Source: Sphingomonas immobilis (GTDB taxonomy: Bacteria > Pseudomonadota > Alphaproteobacteria > Sphingomonadales > Sphingomonadaceae). From it: DNA of 64,000 nucleotides. The stretch lies in the NCBI RefSeq assembly GCF_030580995.1, contig NZ_JAUQSZ010000003.1, positions 281,748 to 345,747 of the forward strand, in the 5' to 3' direction. The translations under genes and the position numbers were made by a program. The notes beneath the pieces were generated by a model. It had not been told where the DNA came from. It ran no database searches and saw nothing but the letters and a program-made list of their open reading frames with translations. Positions 52,748 through 61,663 of the stretch are shown one piece after another; within the stretch, counting starts at the first letter, position 1, and each line of letters opens with the position of its first letter.

Positions 52748-55165
52748 ATGACGCGCCTGCCTTCGACTTCCAGCCTGTACGCCCTCGCCTTCGCGACCGC
52801 GCTTGGCGGCATCGCCAGCCCGGCGTTCGCGGCTGATCCGCCCGCGCCGGCTCCCGCTGCGGAACCCGCTGCCGACGATATAGCCGACACCAGCCACGAC
52901 GTCATCGTCACCGCCACCCGCAAGGAAACGCGGCTGCAATCGACGCCGGTCGCAGTCAGCGTCATCGGCGAGGAATTCCGCGCCACGCAGAACGTCGTCA
53001 CCACACGCGATCTCGCCGGGCAGATCCCCGGCCTCTACACCGCGCCGTCGGGCATCACGCCGCTCACCAACACCTTCTTCATCCGCGGCATCGGCAACAG
53101 CGATCCGATCTTCGATCCCACCGTCGGCGTCTATATCGACGACGTCTATCTGCCGCGCGCGATCAACGGCATGTCCGACCTGACCGACGTCGAGCGTGTC
53201 GAGGTGCTGCGCGGGCCGCAAGGCACGCTGTTCGGCGCGAACTCGGCGGGGGGCGCGATCCGCTACGTCACGCGCACACCGGGCGACACGCTCGAGGCCA
53301 GCGGCGATATCGGCTACGGCAACTTCAACACTGTCAACACGCACGGGTACATCGCCGGCGGGATCGTGCCGGGCGTGCTCGCCGCCAGCCTCGCCATCGC
53401 GCACGATCAGCACGACGGCTACACCTGGAACCCGACGCAGAAGCTCTACGTCAACGATCAGAACACAACCGGCGGGCGCATCAAGCTGCTTTTCACGCCG
53501 ACATCGACGCTGAAGATCACGCTCGCCGCCGACGGCACGATCGATCATTCGCAGGCCGCGCAATATACCGCGACCACTTATAACGCGACCAACCCGGCGC
53601 TGTCAGGCCTCGGCGCGATCACCGGCGGCACGCTCTACAGCCCGACGTCGTTCTCGGCCTACCAGCCCAACGTCAGCTATGCCGGGCGTTATCCGATCAA
53701 CCAGTCGCGCTCGGGCGGGGTCAGCGGTCGGATTGATTACGATGTGGATTCCCACCTGTCGTTCCACTCGATCACCGCGCTGCGCGGGTTCGTGCAAGAT
53801 CCCGTCAACTACAACAACGACGGCCAGGCGAAGCTGCCCTACAATTCCGCCCAGCCCCGGCCGGTCGAGCTCGCCGACAACTACATCACCTACAAGCAGA
53901 AGTCGTTCACCCAGGAATTCCAGCTCCAGGGCAATTGGAACGCCTTCGATTTCACCGCCGGCCTCTATTATCTGTTCGAGGATTTCCGCAGCGACCGCAT
54001 CGGCTATGTCACCGGTCTGCCGGCGAGCGACACCGCCCTGCCAGCGGCACCCTTCGACCAGATCGGCAAGACGATCACGCGCAACTATTCCGCGTATCTG
54101 CAGGCGAACTACCACCTGACTGACAAGCTCACGCTGACCGCCGGCGGGCGCTACATCATCATCACGCGCGGCTTCGATTTTCAGGGCGTGAACTACGACC
54201 TCGACGGCCGCCGTATCGACCCCACCCTCTATCCACAGGTGCTAACCGGCGGCGCGATCCCTGCACTCGGCATCAACGTCGCCACGAGCCAGGTGAACTT
54301 CAACAATTCCGGCGTGCTCAACCGGAAGACGTGGCGCGCTTTCACGCCCAAGGCGGGCATTTCATACCAGGTGACGCCGACGATCTTCGCCTTCGCCAGC
54401 TATGCCAAAGGGTTCGACGCGGGCGGATTCAACAACCGCGCGCTGACGCTCGCGACCGCGCTGCCCTACGACCCCGAGACGGTGAACACGTACGAGGCGG
54501 GCTTCAAGACCGACTGGTTCGATCACCGGCTGCGCATCAACGCGACCGGCTTCTACAACGATTATATCAATCTGCAGACCGGCGTATCGGCTTTCAGTCC
54601 TATCTCCGGGACGTACGTCAGCACGCGCGGCAACGCGCCTGCGGCGCACACGACCGGCTTCGAACTCGAAACATCCGGGCAGCCTACGCGCAATCTCGCG
54701 CTGGCGTTCAACGTGACGTATCTGAAGACTCGCTTCGACGATTATTCGGCGCCTGCACTCGGCACCGTGCCGGCGTATAATTACACGGGCAAGCAATTCG
54801 CATCGCAGCCGCAATGGCAATATTTCGCCTCCGCGACCTGGACGATCCCGCTGGGCGACCACGGCACGCTGAAGCTCGGCGCGAGCGGCAATTACATGAC
54901 GTCCTATTTTTCGGACACGCTCAACACCGCGCAATATCAGATCCCTGCGCACGGCTACGCCAACGCCTTCGTCGATTTCGAGACGGCGGATCATCGCTGG
55001 AACTTCACGTTGACCGCTCGCAACCTCGCCGACGAATTCTACTTCTCGTCGCTCACCCCGGTCGGTGCGGGCATCCGCGCCGGCCCCTACGCCGGGACGA
55101 TCCTGTTGCAGGGTGCGCAGAACCCGCCGCGCACGATCTTCTTCAAGACCAGCTTCAAATACTGA
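52748..55165 (+). CDS. TonB-dependent outer-membrane receptor
   Basis: The 805-aa protein has a signal peptide (to about 28, AFAAD). The plug follows, starting DVIVTATRKETRLQSTPVAVS with GVYIDDVYLPR and VEVLRGPQGTLFGANSAGGAI. Then comes a 22-strand barrel ending FFKTSFKY with a terminal aromatic. It imports a large or scarce substrate using TonB energy. Between ABC sulfonate genes and flavin monooxygenases, an organosulfur substrate is plausible but unproven. ATG 52748 precedes the signal peptide; longer reading frames upstream are not supported. Confidence 0.95.
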   Translation: MTRLPSTSSLYALAFATALGGIASPAFAADPPAPAPAAEPAADDIADTSHDVIVTATRKETRLQSTPVAVSVIGEEFRATQNVVTTRDLAGQIPGLYTAPSGITPLTNTFFIRGIGNSDPIFDPTVGVYIDDVYLPRAINGMSDLTDVERVEVLRGPQGTLFGANSAGGAIRYVTRTPGDTLEASGDIGYGNFNTVNTHGYIAGGIVPGVLAASLAIAHDQHDGYTWNPTQKLYVNDQNTTGGRIKLLFTPTSTLKITLAADGTIDHSQAAQYTATTYNATNPALSGLGAITGGTLYSPTSFSAYQPNVSYAGRYPINQSRSGGVSGRIDYDVDSHLSFHSITALRGFVQDPVNYNNDGQAKLPYNSAQPRPVELADNYITYKQKSFTQEFQLQGNWNAFDFTAGLYYLFEDFRSDRIGYVTGLPASDTALPAAPFDQIGKTITRNYSAYLQANYHLTDKLTLTAGGRYIIITRGFDFQGVNYDLDGRRIDPTLYPQVLTGGAIPALGINVATSQVNFNNSGVLNRKTWRAFTPKAGISYQVTPTIFAFASYAKGFDAGGFNNRALTLATALPYDPETVNTYEAGFKTDWFDHRLRINATGFYNDYINLQTGVSAFSPISGTYVSTRGNAPAAHTTGFELETSGQPTRNLALAFNVTYLKTRFDDYSAPALGTVPAYNYTGKQFASQPQWQYFASATWTIPLGDHGTLKLGASGNYMTSYFSDTLNTAQYQIPAHGYANAFVDFETADHRWNFTLTARNLADEFYFSSLTPVGAGIRAGPYAGTILLQGAQNPPRTIFFKTSFKY

Positions 55166-55166
55166 A

Positions 55167-55201
55167 CGAAAAAGGCTCCGATCCCGCCGGGGATCGGAGC
55201 C
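55167..55201. terminator. bidirectional terminator between the TonB receptor and the ssu operon
   Basis: A perfect 12-bp stem, GGCTCCGATCCC (55174-55185) with GGGATCGGAGCC (55190-55201), is preceded by GAAAAA, giving a T-run on the minus strand. It therefore best ends the minus-strand operon (last stop at 55237) and also serves the receptor gene. Confidence 0.85.
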
Positions 55202-55236
55202 AGGTTCAGGCGGGAGCCTTTCGGGAAAATCGTCAA

Positions 55237-56037
55237 TCAGGCATCGAAGCCGGGTACGTGCCGCTCGGCCTTCCGCAGCGCGGCCGCCCACACCAGATCC
55301 GATGTCGATCGCTCGCCCTGCAGCGGGTTGCGCGGACGCTGCATCTGGCGGCGGACCTCGTCCTGCGCTTCCTGCGGCGCCAGCAGCACGTTCTCACGGC
55401 CGATGCTGAGGGTGCGAACCTGCGCGGTGCAGGCGGTCTCAAGCTGCTGGATGTTGGTCCACGCCTCGCCTGGGCTCGCGCCCAGCGCCAGCGTGCCGTG
55501 ATTGCGCAGCAGCATCACCTTGGTGTCGCCGAGATCGGCAACCAGCCGCTCGCGCTCGTCGAGGTTGAGCGCGACGCCCTCGTAATCGTGATAGCTCAGC
55601 CGCGGGATCAGCCCGAGCGCGCGCTGGTTGAGCGGCAACAAACCCTCTTTATGGGCAGACACGGCCATACCGTCCGGGCTGTGGAAATGCGCAATGAAAT
55701 GCGCATCGTCGCGCGCACCGTGGATCGCCGAGTGGATGACGTAGCCGGCATAGTTGATGCCGTACTCGCCCGGCTCGATCAGATTGCCGTCGAGGTCGAC
55801 CTTGACGAGGCTCGACGCAGTAATCTCTTCGAACGCCAGTCCGTATGGGTTGATCAGGAAATGATGATCGGGCCCGGGCACGCGCGCGGAGATGTGCGTG
55901 AAGATCAGATCATCCCATCCATGCCACGCCGCTAGTCGGTAGAACGCCGCGAGATCGACACGCACCTGCCATTCGGCATCGCTGACGGTGTCCGGCACCG
56001 TGGGTTTCAACCCCAAGTCCTTAAGCAAAGTCGCCAT
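55237..56037 (-). CDS. class II aldolase/adducin family protein
   Basis: The 266-aa protein has the class II aldolase pattern: DLIFTHISARVPG, HFHSPDGMAVSAH with the metal-binding His residues, and MLLRNHGTLALG. Members split or modify small sugar-like aldehydes with zinc. It is last in the ssu operon, 4 nt after ssuA, which suggests that it handles a carbon fragment left after desulfonation; this is inference. Confidence 0.88.
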   Translation of the reverse strand: MATLLKDLGLKPTVPDTVSDAEWQVRVDLAAFYRLAAWHGWDDLIFTHISARVPGPDHHFLINPYGLAFEEITASSLVKVDLDGNLIEPGEYGINYAGYVIHSAIHGARDDAHFIAHFHSPDGMAVSAHKEGLLPLNQRALGLIPRLSYHDYEGVALNLDERERLVADLGDTKVMLLRNHGTLALGASPGEAWTNIQQLETACTAQVRTLSIGRENVLLAPQEAQDEVRRQMQRPRNPLQGERSTSDLVWAAALRKAERHVPGFDA

Positions 56038-56041
56038 GATA

Positions 56042-57085
56042 TCACTCCTGAGTCTTGAAGAGGCCGCTGCCGACGCTGGCGTCGAACGCCTCCGCGATCG
56101 GCCGTGTGGGGGCGATCAGGCCCGCGCGACCGAAGCGGTCGGCGATCGCCTGTTCGTGTGCGAGAACGGCGGGCGCGATAGCGACCGCGGTGCGGTTGTT
56201 GCGGTCGAAGCTCGCGCGGGCGATGTCGATCGGCAGCCCGGTCTCGCGCGACAGCACCTGCGCATACGCCTCGGGATGCGCGCGCGCCCAGTCGAGCGCC
56301 TTCGCCTCACGCGCCAGGAAATCGCGGATCAGCGCGCGCTTCGGCGTGATCGCGGCGGCATTGGCGACGTCGAAGGCGACCGGCAGGTCGTAGTCCTTCG
56401 CATCGACGATCACCCGCGCGCCCTCCTTGATCGCGATGTTGGTATACGGCGTCCAGCTCGCCCAGGCATCGACTGCGCCGCTGTCGAACGCGGCCTTGGC
56501 GTCGCTCGGCGCAAGCAGGCTGACCTTGACGCGGCTCGCCGGGATATGCGCGCGCTCGAGCGCCTGCAGTAGCAGATGATGCCCGATCGAACCGCGCGTC
56601 GTCGCCACCGTCTTGCCCGCAAGATCAGCGACGGAACGCAGCGGAGACCCTTCCCGCACGACGACCGCGAGTGCATCGGCCGGTCGCCCCGCCGTTGCCA
56701 GCGCGCCGACCGCCTTGATCGGGCTGCCGCTCTGGTACGCGAAGATGAACGGCGCATCGCCCGCAAGGCCGAGATCGGCCGAGCCGCTGCTGACCGCCTC
56801 AAGCAAGGTCTGCGCAGCGGGGAATTCCGACCATTCGACCGTGTAAGGCGCGCCGTCGAGCACACCCGCCGCGAGCATCATCGCCCGCGTCGATCCTTTC
56901 TGGTTGGCGACGTGCAGCACATCCGCTTTCTGCGAGCCGCAAGCGGTTAACGTCGCGACGGCGAGAAGCACTGCCCCCAATCCGTTCGCCCTGAGCTTGT
57001 CGAAGGGCTGTCTTTCTTCATGACCGTCGAAGGAAGTGCAGGGCTTCGACAGGCTCAGCCCGAACGGGATTGGGGGCAAGCGCAT
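56042..57085 (-). CDS. SsuA-like sulfonate-binding lipoprotein with REP-derived N-terminus
   Basis: The 347-aa protein is an ABC substrate-binding protein of the SsuA/TauA type (DVLHVANQKGSTRAMML, SADLGLAGDAPFIFAYQSG, DAWASWTPYTNIA). It has a lipobox LTAC near residue 49. The first ~38 residues (PFGLSLSKP, FDKLRANG) are encoded by a family A REP element that lies across the 5' end of the gene. The signal peptide proper starts only afterwards. ATG 57085 follows the ssuD stop by 7 nt. A TTG or GTG inside would also reach the lipobox, so the true start is uncertain. Confidence 0.83.
   Translation of the reverse strand: MRLPPIPFGLSLSKPCTSFDGHEERQPFDKLRANGLGAVLLAVATLTACGSQKADVLHVANQKGSTRAMMLAAGVLDGAPYTVEWSEFPAAQTLLEAVSSGSADLGLAGDAPFIFAYQSGSPIKAVGALATAGRPADALAVVVREGSPLRSVADLAGKTVATTRGSIGHHLLLQALERAHIPASRVKVSLLAPSDAKAAFDSGAVDAWASWTPYTNIAIKEGARVIVDAKDYDLPVAFDVANAAAITPKRALIRDFLAREAKALDWARAHPEAYAQVLSRETGLPIDIARASFDRNNRTAVAIAPAVLAHEQAIADRFGRAGLIAPTRPIAEAFDASVGSGLFKTQE
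56972..57078. repeat. REP element, family A, third copy, inside the ssuA 5' end
   Basis: Arms start TGCCCCCAATCCGTTCGCCC (56972) and end CGAACGGGATTGGGGGCA (57078). The palindrome extends 10 bp beyond the shared CCGTTCG core on each side. It lies within the open reading frame of the binding protein. Confidence 0.85.
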
Positions 57086-57092
57086 CCCGCGC

Positions 57093-58181
57093 TTAGCCCG
57101 CCAATGCCAGCGAGAGCCTCTCGCGGTCGGCGACCTTGCGGCGCACCAGCGGGATCAGCTCGCGCCCGTAATCGATCGCATCGCCGAGCGGATCGAAGCC
57201 GCGGATCAGGAAATGATCGATGCCGATATCCCAATAATCGAGCATCCCCTCGGCAACCTGCTCGGGCGTGCCGACGAGGCCAGTCGAATTGCCCGCCGCG
57301 CCGGTGAGCTGCGCGACGCCGGTCCACAGCCGCGTGTCGCGGCGCGTCGCGCTCGCCGTCTCCAGCAGGCGCAGCGATCCGGCGTTGGGCGGACGGTGGC
57401 CGCTCGTCGGCAGTCCGGCCGCCTCGCGATTGGCGCGAACCTGCTCGACGATCTCGTCGGCCTTCTTCCACGCCGCCTCTTCGGTATCGGCGATCACGGG
57501 GCGCAGCGACAGCGAGAAGCCCGGCCGCTTGCCGTAGCGCGCGGCGGATGCGCGCACGCGGCGCACCGTATCGCGCACGCCCTCGATCGTCTCACCCCAC
57601 AGCGCGTAGACGTCGGCATGCTTGCCCGACACCTCGATCGCCTCGTCCGACGATCCGCCGAAGAACACCGGCAGGTTGTCAGGCTTGATCGCGCTGAACC
57701 CCTGGCGGATCTCGTAGAAGCGCCCGCTGTGGTCGAACGGCTGCGCGGCGGTCCACTCCTGGCGAAGGATCGTCAGATATTCGTCGGTGCGCACGTAGCG
57801 TTCGGCCTTGTGCGTGCCGGTGTCGCCGTCGCGCGCCATCTCGTCATCGGCACCGCCGGTGATGATGTGGACCGCCACGCGCCCGCCCGAAAGCTGGTCG
57901 AGCGTGGCGAGCTGCCGCGCCGCCACCGTCGGTGCGGTGAAGCCCGGCCGGTGCGCGACGAGGAAGCCGAGCTTCGTCGTGATCGCGGCGGCGTGCGCGG
58001 CGACGATCTGGCTCTCCGGGCTGTTCGATCCGAACGGGATCAGCACGCGGTCGAAGCCGCCCTCCTCCTGCGCCTTCGCCGCCGCCTCGACATAGTCCTT
58101 GTCGAGCCCGCGATCCCGCACCGCCGCCTGCGTTTCGGAGCCGTTGTTGAACCCGATATACCCGATGAAATTGACGCTCAT
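57093..58181 (-). CDS. SsuD-like alkanesulfonate monooxygenase
   Basis: The 362-aa LLM flavoenzyme has FDRVLIPFGSNSPESQIVAAHAA, DQLSGGRVAVHIITGG, RYVRTDEYL and LYALWGETIEGV-like VYALWGETIEGV, typical of SsuD. It uses FMNH2 and O2 to release sulfite and an aldehyde from alkanesulfonates. No ssuE-type reductase is present in the window, so FMNH2 must come from elsewhere. ATG 58181 gives the usual N-terminus. It is 20 nt downstream of the rhodanese gene. Confidence 0.9.
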   Translation of the reverse strand: MSVNFIGYIGFNNGSETQAAVRDRGLDKDYVEAAAKAQEEGGFDRVLIPFGSNSPESQIVAAHAAAITTKLGFLVAHRPGFTAPTVAARQLATLDQLSGGRVAVHIITGGADDEMARDGDTGTHKAERYVRTDEYLTILRQEWTAAQPFDHSGRFYEIRQGFSAIKPDNLPVFFGGSSDEAIEVSGKHADVYALWGETIEGVRDTVRRVRASAARYGKRPGFSLSLRPVIADTEEAAWKKADEIVEQVRANREAAGLPTSGHRPPNAGSLRLLETASATRRDTRLWTGVAQLTGAAGNSTGLVGTPEQVAEGMLDYWDIGIDHFLIRGFDPLGDAIDYGRELIPLVRRKVADRERLSLALAG

Positions 58182-58201
58182 GTCGAGCCTCCCTTGCGAA
58201 A

Positions 58202-59437
58202 TCAGATGACGTAGAAACCGTGGGTGCCGTCGCGTTCGAGCTGCGCGACCAGGCCGTATTCCCAATCGAGATAGGCCTGCATCGCGGCCTGTTTGTTGTC
58301 CGTGCCCTCGTAGGGGCGCTTGTAGCGGCCCTCGGGCCCGCGCGGCGGCGGTGCGCCGTCCGGGCCGGTTTCGAGCACGCCGTCGAAGGCGTGGTCGAGC
58401 ACGAAAACCTCCCAGCCGAGCTGCGCGAGCCACGACGCGGTCATGTCGGCGCGCGGGCCGAGATCGTCGGACAGCACGATGCGGCTTCCTCGCACCGGCG
58501 CATAATGATCGGTTTCCTGCACGAGCTGCCCGCCCTGCGCGTTGCGGAAACCCGGCAAATGCCCCGCCTCGAACGCCGCCGGCTGGCGCACGTCGTAGAG
58601 GTAGAGCGTGCGGGCACTATCCGCCTTCAGCACGTCGAGATCGGCCCAGCTCAGGCGCTTCACGCCCGCGCGGTATGCCACGCGCCGCGCCGTGGCGCGC
58701 GCCTCCGTGACGCCCTCGCCTTCCGGATCGGGCGCCGCCTGCTGCCGCCCGGTATCGAGGCTCTGCCCCGCCAGCGTCCAGCCGATCGTGCCGTTCCGGA
58801 GCGCGAAGATGCGGTTGGGGAGCCCCGCGTTGATCAGCGACTGCGTGCCGATGATGCTGCGCGTCCGGCCCGCACAATTGACGATGATCGTGGTGTCCGG
58901 GTCGGGCGCCGCCGCCCGCGCGCGCAGCACCAGTTCGGCGCCCGGCGCGCTCTGCCCGGTCGGGATGCTCATCGTCGCATATTCGTCGAAGCGGCGCGCA
59001 TCGAGGATGGCGATATCGGCTTTCTCGTCGATCAGCGCCTGCACCTCCTCGGCCGGCAGCGATGGCGTGTGGCGATTGTGCTCGACCAGTTCGCCGAACG
59101 CCTTGGAGTAGCTGTTGACGTCCTCGAACAGTTCGTACCCCGCCGCCTTCCAGCCCGCGAGACCGCCGTCGAGCAGGCGCACTTCGGTGAAGCCGAGCGC
59201 CTCGAGCTTCTCGACCGCATCGGCCGCGAGCCCCTCGCCCGCGTCGTATACGACGATCGGCGTGTCGAGGCGCGGGATGCGCCAGCGCGCCTCCGCCTCG
59301 ATCCGCCGCACCGGCAATTGCGCCGCGAACAGCGGATGGCCGAGCGCGAATTCGGCTTCCTCTCGCACGTCGATCAGCGCGATTTCCGAACCAGCGAGCA
59401 GTGCCTGGCGAACCTCCAGAGGGGTGGCTTTACTCAT
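58202..59437 (-). CDS. multi-domain rhodanese (thiosulfate sulfurtransferase-like)
   Basis: The 411-aa protein has three rhodanese-like domains (about 1-105, 125-235, 255-400). Only the second carries a catalytic Cys in the active loop, IVNCAGRTRSI (C188); domain 1 has VYDAGEG and domain 3 VLSDDLGP instead. Domain 2 is therefore the likely sulfur-transfer site, the others being structural. ATG 59437 overlaps the cupin gene stop by 4 nt. Sulfite or thiosulfate from desulfonation is a plausible substrate. Confidence 0.9.
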   Translation of the reverse strand: MSKATPLEVRQALLAGSEIALIDVREEAEFALGHPLFAAQLPVRRIEAEARWRIPRLDTPIVVYDAGEGLAADAVEKLEALGFTEVRLLDGGLAGWKAAGYELFEDVNSYSKAFGELVEHNRHTPSLPAEEVQALIDEKADIAILDARRFDEYATMSIPTGQSAPGAELVLRARAAAPDPDTTIIVNCAGRTRSIIGTQSLINAGLPNRIFALRNGTIGWTLAGQSLDTGRQQAAPDPEGEGVTEARATARRVAYRAGVKRLSWADLDVLKADSARTLYLYDVRQPAAFEAGHLPGFRNAQGGQLVQETDHYAPVRGSRIVLSDDLGPRADMTASWLAQLGWEVFVLDHAFDGVLETGPDGAPPPRGPEGRYKRPYEGTDNKQAAMQAYLDWEYGLVAQLERDGTHGFYVI

Positions 59438-60066
59438 CGTGTCGATCGGTCCCAGATGTTGGGGATCGCGGCGTTCGCATATCCCGAGATGAAGCGTTTC
59501 GGGCTGCCGTCCTCGGCGAAGGTCGCGCGCTCGACCGCGCCGATATTGCCGCCGTAGACATGGATGCTGACCGAGGGCCCGTCCTCGCGGCCGTTCGAGA
59601 CGCGGTGGATGTCGCCGATCTTGGGGCTGACGACATCGACCCGCCCGGCCTCCAGCACCACCTCCTGCCCATGCGGCGCGAGCGCACCGTCCGGCGTGCG
59701 CTGGTAGCGCTGCACGCGCTCCGCCCCGCGCAGCACGCCGACCAGCCCCCAGACGCGGTGGTCGTGGACCGGCGTCGACTGGCCCGGCCCCCACACGAAG
59801 CTGACGACGCTGAAGCGCTCGCGGCTGTCGCAGTGGAGCAGATATTGCTGATAGCGCTCCGCGCTCGGCTGCACATAGGCGTCGGGCAGCCAGTCGTCGC
59901 GCGCAATGAGCCGCGCGAGTAAGGCGGAGCCGGTGGCGAGGATCTCATGCTCGTGCCGCGTCGCGCTCAGCAGTTCGGCGAAGCTGGTGACGAAGCCGCG
60001 CAGCGGCGCGGTGTCCGCCTCGCGGGCGGCGTCCGGCTCGGCGACGATGGCGGTCACGGCGTTCAT
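59434..60066 (-). CDS. cysteine dioxygenase-family cupin
   Basis: The 210-aa protein has the iron-binding HDH (H101, H103) in STPVHDHRVWGLVGVL and H169 in SIHVYGGN, matching thiol dioxygenases. It would convert cysteine, or another thiol such as 3-mercaptopropionate, to a sulfinate. It overlaps ssuB and the rhodanese gene by 4 nt, so it belongs to the sulfonate operon. The exact thiol is unclear. Confidence 0.88.
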   Translation of the reverse strand: MNAVTAIVAEPDAAREADTAPLRGFVTSFAELLSATRHEHEILATGSALLARLIARDDWLPDAYVQPSAERYQQYLLHCDSRERFSVVSFVWGPGQSTPVHDHRVWGLVGVLRGAERVQRYQRTPDGALAPHGQEVVLEAGRVDVVSPKIGDIHRVSNGREDGPSVSIHVYGGNIGAVERATFAEDGSPKRFISGYANAAIPNIWDRSTR

Positions 60067-60854
60067 GCCCGCGCACTCGCCAGCCGCACGATCCCGCCAT
60101 CAGACGGCGCAACCTTGAGATGGCCGAGCAGCGTGTCGCGCAGCCGGGGCACCAGCGCGTCACGCTCCCCGCGGGGCGCGGCGATCCGCTCCTCCGCGAC
60201 GATCCGGCCGCTGTCGAGCACCAGCACGCGGTCGGCCAGCGCGATCGCCTCGTCGACGTCATGCGTGACGAGCAGCACGGCCGGCGCGTGCGCACGCCAC
60301 AGCGACAGCACCAGCTCGTGCATACGGATGCGCGTCAGCGCGTCGAGCGCGGCGAAGGGCTCGTCGAGCAGCAGCAATTGCGGCTCGCGCACCAGCGCGC
60401 GCGCCAGCGCCGTGCGCTGCGCCTCGCCGCCCGACAGCGTCAGCGGCCAGGCATCGAGCCGGTGACCGAGACCGACCTCGGATAGCGCCTTCTCCGCCCG
60501 CTCGCGGACATTCCCGCCGCGCAGGCCGAGCGCGACGTTGCGCCACACCTTCTTCCACGGCAGCAGCCGCGCATCCTGATAGACGACCGCGCGCGATCCC
60601 GGCACGGTGATGTCCTGACCACGTGCATCGTCGAGGCCCGCGAGCGTGCGCAGCAAGGTCGTCTTGCCCGATCCCGAGCGGCCGAGCAGTGCGATGAACT
60701 CGCCCGGCGCGATCTCCAGGTCGAGGCCATGGATGATCGTGTTCTCGCCGAAGCGGCGCGTGAAATCGCGCAGCCGAACGACGGGCTCGACCGGCACTAC
60801 GGGAGGAAGATGCTCGGCCGCCTCGGCCAGCAGGAATCCGCGACGTGCATCCAT
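60063..60854 (-). CDS. SsuB-like sulfonate ABC transporter ATPase
   Basis: The 263-aa ATPase has Walker A GRSGSGKTTLL, Q-loop YQDARLLPWKKVWRNV, signature LSGGEAQR and Walker B LLLLDEPFAALD. The Q-loop sequence (RLLPWKKVWRNV) is typical of SsuB/TauB. ATG 60854 shares one base with the ssuC stop (TGATG). A C-terminal extension after about 245 is normal for the group. Confidence 0.93.
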   Translation of the reverse strand: MDARRGFLLAEAAEHLPPVVPVEPVVRLRDFTRRFGENTIIHGLDLEIAPGEFIALLGRSGSGKTTLLRTLAGLDDARGQDITVPGSRAVVYQDARLLPWKKVWRNVALGLRGGNVRERAEKALSEVGLGHRLDAWPLTLSGGEAQRTALARALVREPQLLLLDEPFAALDALTRIRMHELVLSLWRAHAPAVLLVTHDVDEAIALADRVLVLDSGRIVAEERIAAPRGERDALVPRLRDTLLGHLKVAPSDGGIVRLASARA

Positions 60855-61663
60855 CACGCTTGCTCCACGATGCTGGGGCGCCACACTAGGGCGCGTTTCT
60901 CGATTCCGCGCACCAGCCAGTCCGCGCCGAGGCCCAGAAAGGCGTAGACGATCAGGCAGACGACGATGATGTCGGTCCGCATGAAATCCCGCGCGTTGTT
61001 GATGAGGTAGCCGAGCCCGGCTGATGCGTTGATCTGCTCGGCGATCACCAGCATGATGACCGCAATGGTCAGCGCGTAGCGCAGGCCCACCAGCAGCGAC
61101 GGCAGCGCGCCCGGCAGGACGACGTTCCAGATCAGCTCGCGCTGCGTCAGCCCGAAGCTGCGCGCCGCATCGATCAGGCGCGCGTCGATGCCGCGGATGC
61201 CGGAATAGAGATTGAGATAGACCGGAAAGACGGTGGCGAAGGCGATCAGCGCGATCTTGGTCGTCTCGCCGATACCGAACCAGACGATGAACAGCGGTGA
61301 CAAGGCTACGACCGGAATGGTGCGCTTGATCTGCATGAGCGGATCGACCGCCGCCTCGCCCGATCGAGAAAGGCCGGCGACCAGCGCCAGCGCGATCCCC
61401 GCGCCGACGCCGAGCCCAAGCCCCGCCGCGACCCGCCAGAACGATACCAGCAGGTTCGCGGGCAATTCGCCCGAGACGATCATCCCGGCCAGCGTCGCCA
61501 GCACCTTGGATGGCGCGGCCAGCGTCCTTTCGGGAATGACGTCCGTGCGCGAGCCGAGCTCCCACAGCAACAACAGTGCAACGGGCGAGAACCAGCGCGC
61601 CGACACGACCTGTCCTGTCAGGCGCGCGGCAAAATGCGGTCGGGGAATGGCGAGAGCAGTCAT
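60854..61663 (-). CDS. SsuC-like sulfonate ABC transporter permease
   Basis: The 269-aa permease has six membrane helices and the EAA-type loop FGLTQRELIWNVVLPGALPSLLVGLRYALT. LLLWELGSRTDVIPERTLAAPSKVLATL at the start is the SsuC/TauC pattern. It is the first gene of the operon reading ssuC-ssuB-cupin-rhodanese-ssuD-ssuA-aldolase. The promoter should lie at 61664-61929. Confidence 0.93.
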   Translation of the reverse strand: MTALAIPRPHFAARLTGQVVSARWFSPVALLLLWELGSRTDVIPERTLAAPSKVLATLAGMIVSGELPANLLVSFWRVAAGLGLGVGAGIALALVAGLSRSGEAAVDPLMQIKRTIPVVALSPLFIVWFGIGETTKIALIAFATVFPVYLNLYSGIRGIDARLIDAARSFGLTQRELIWNVVLPGALPSLLVGLRYALTIAVIMLVIAEQINASAGLGYLINNARDFMRTDIIVVCLIVYAFLGLGADWLVRGIEKRALVWRPSIVEQA

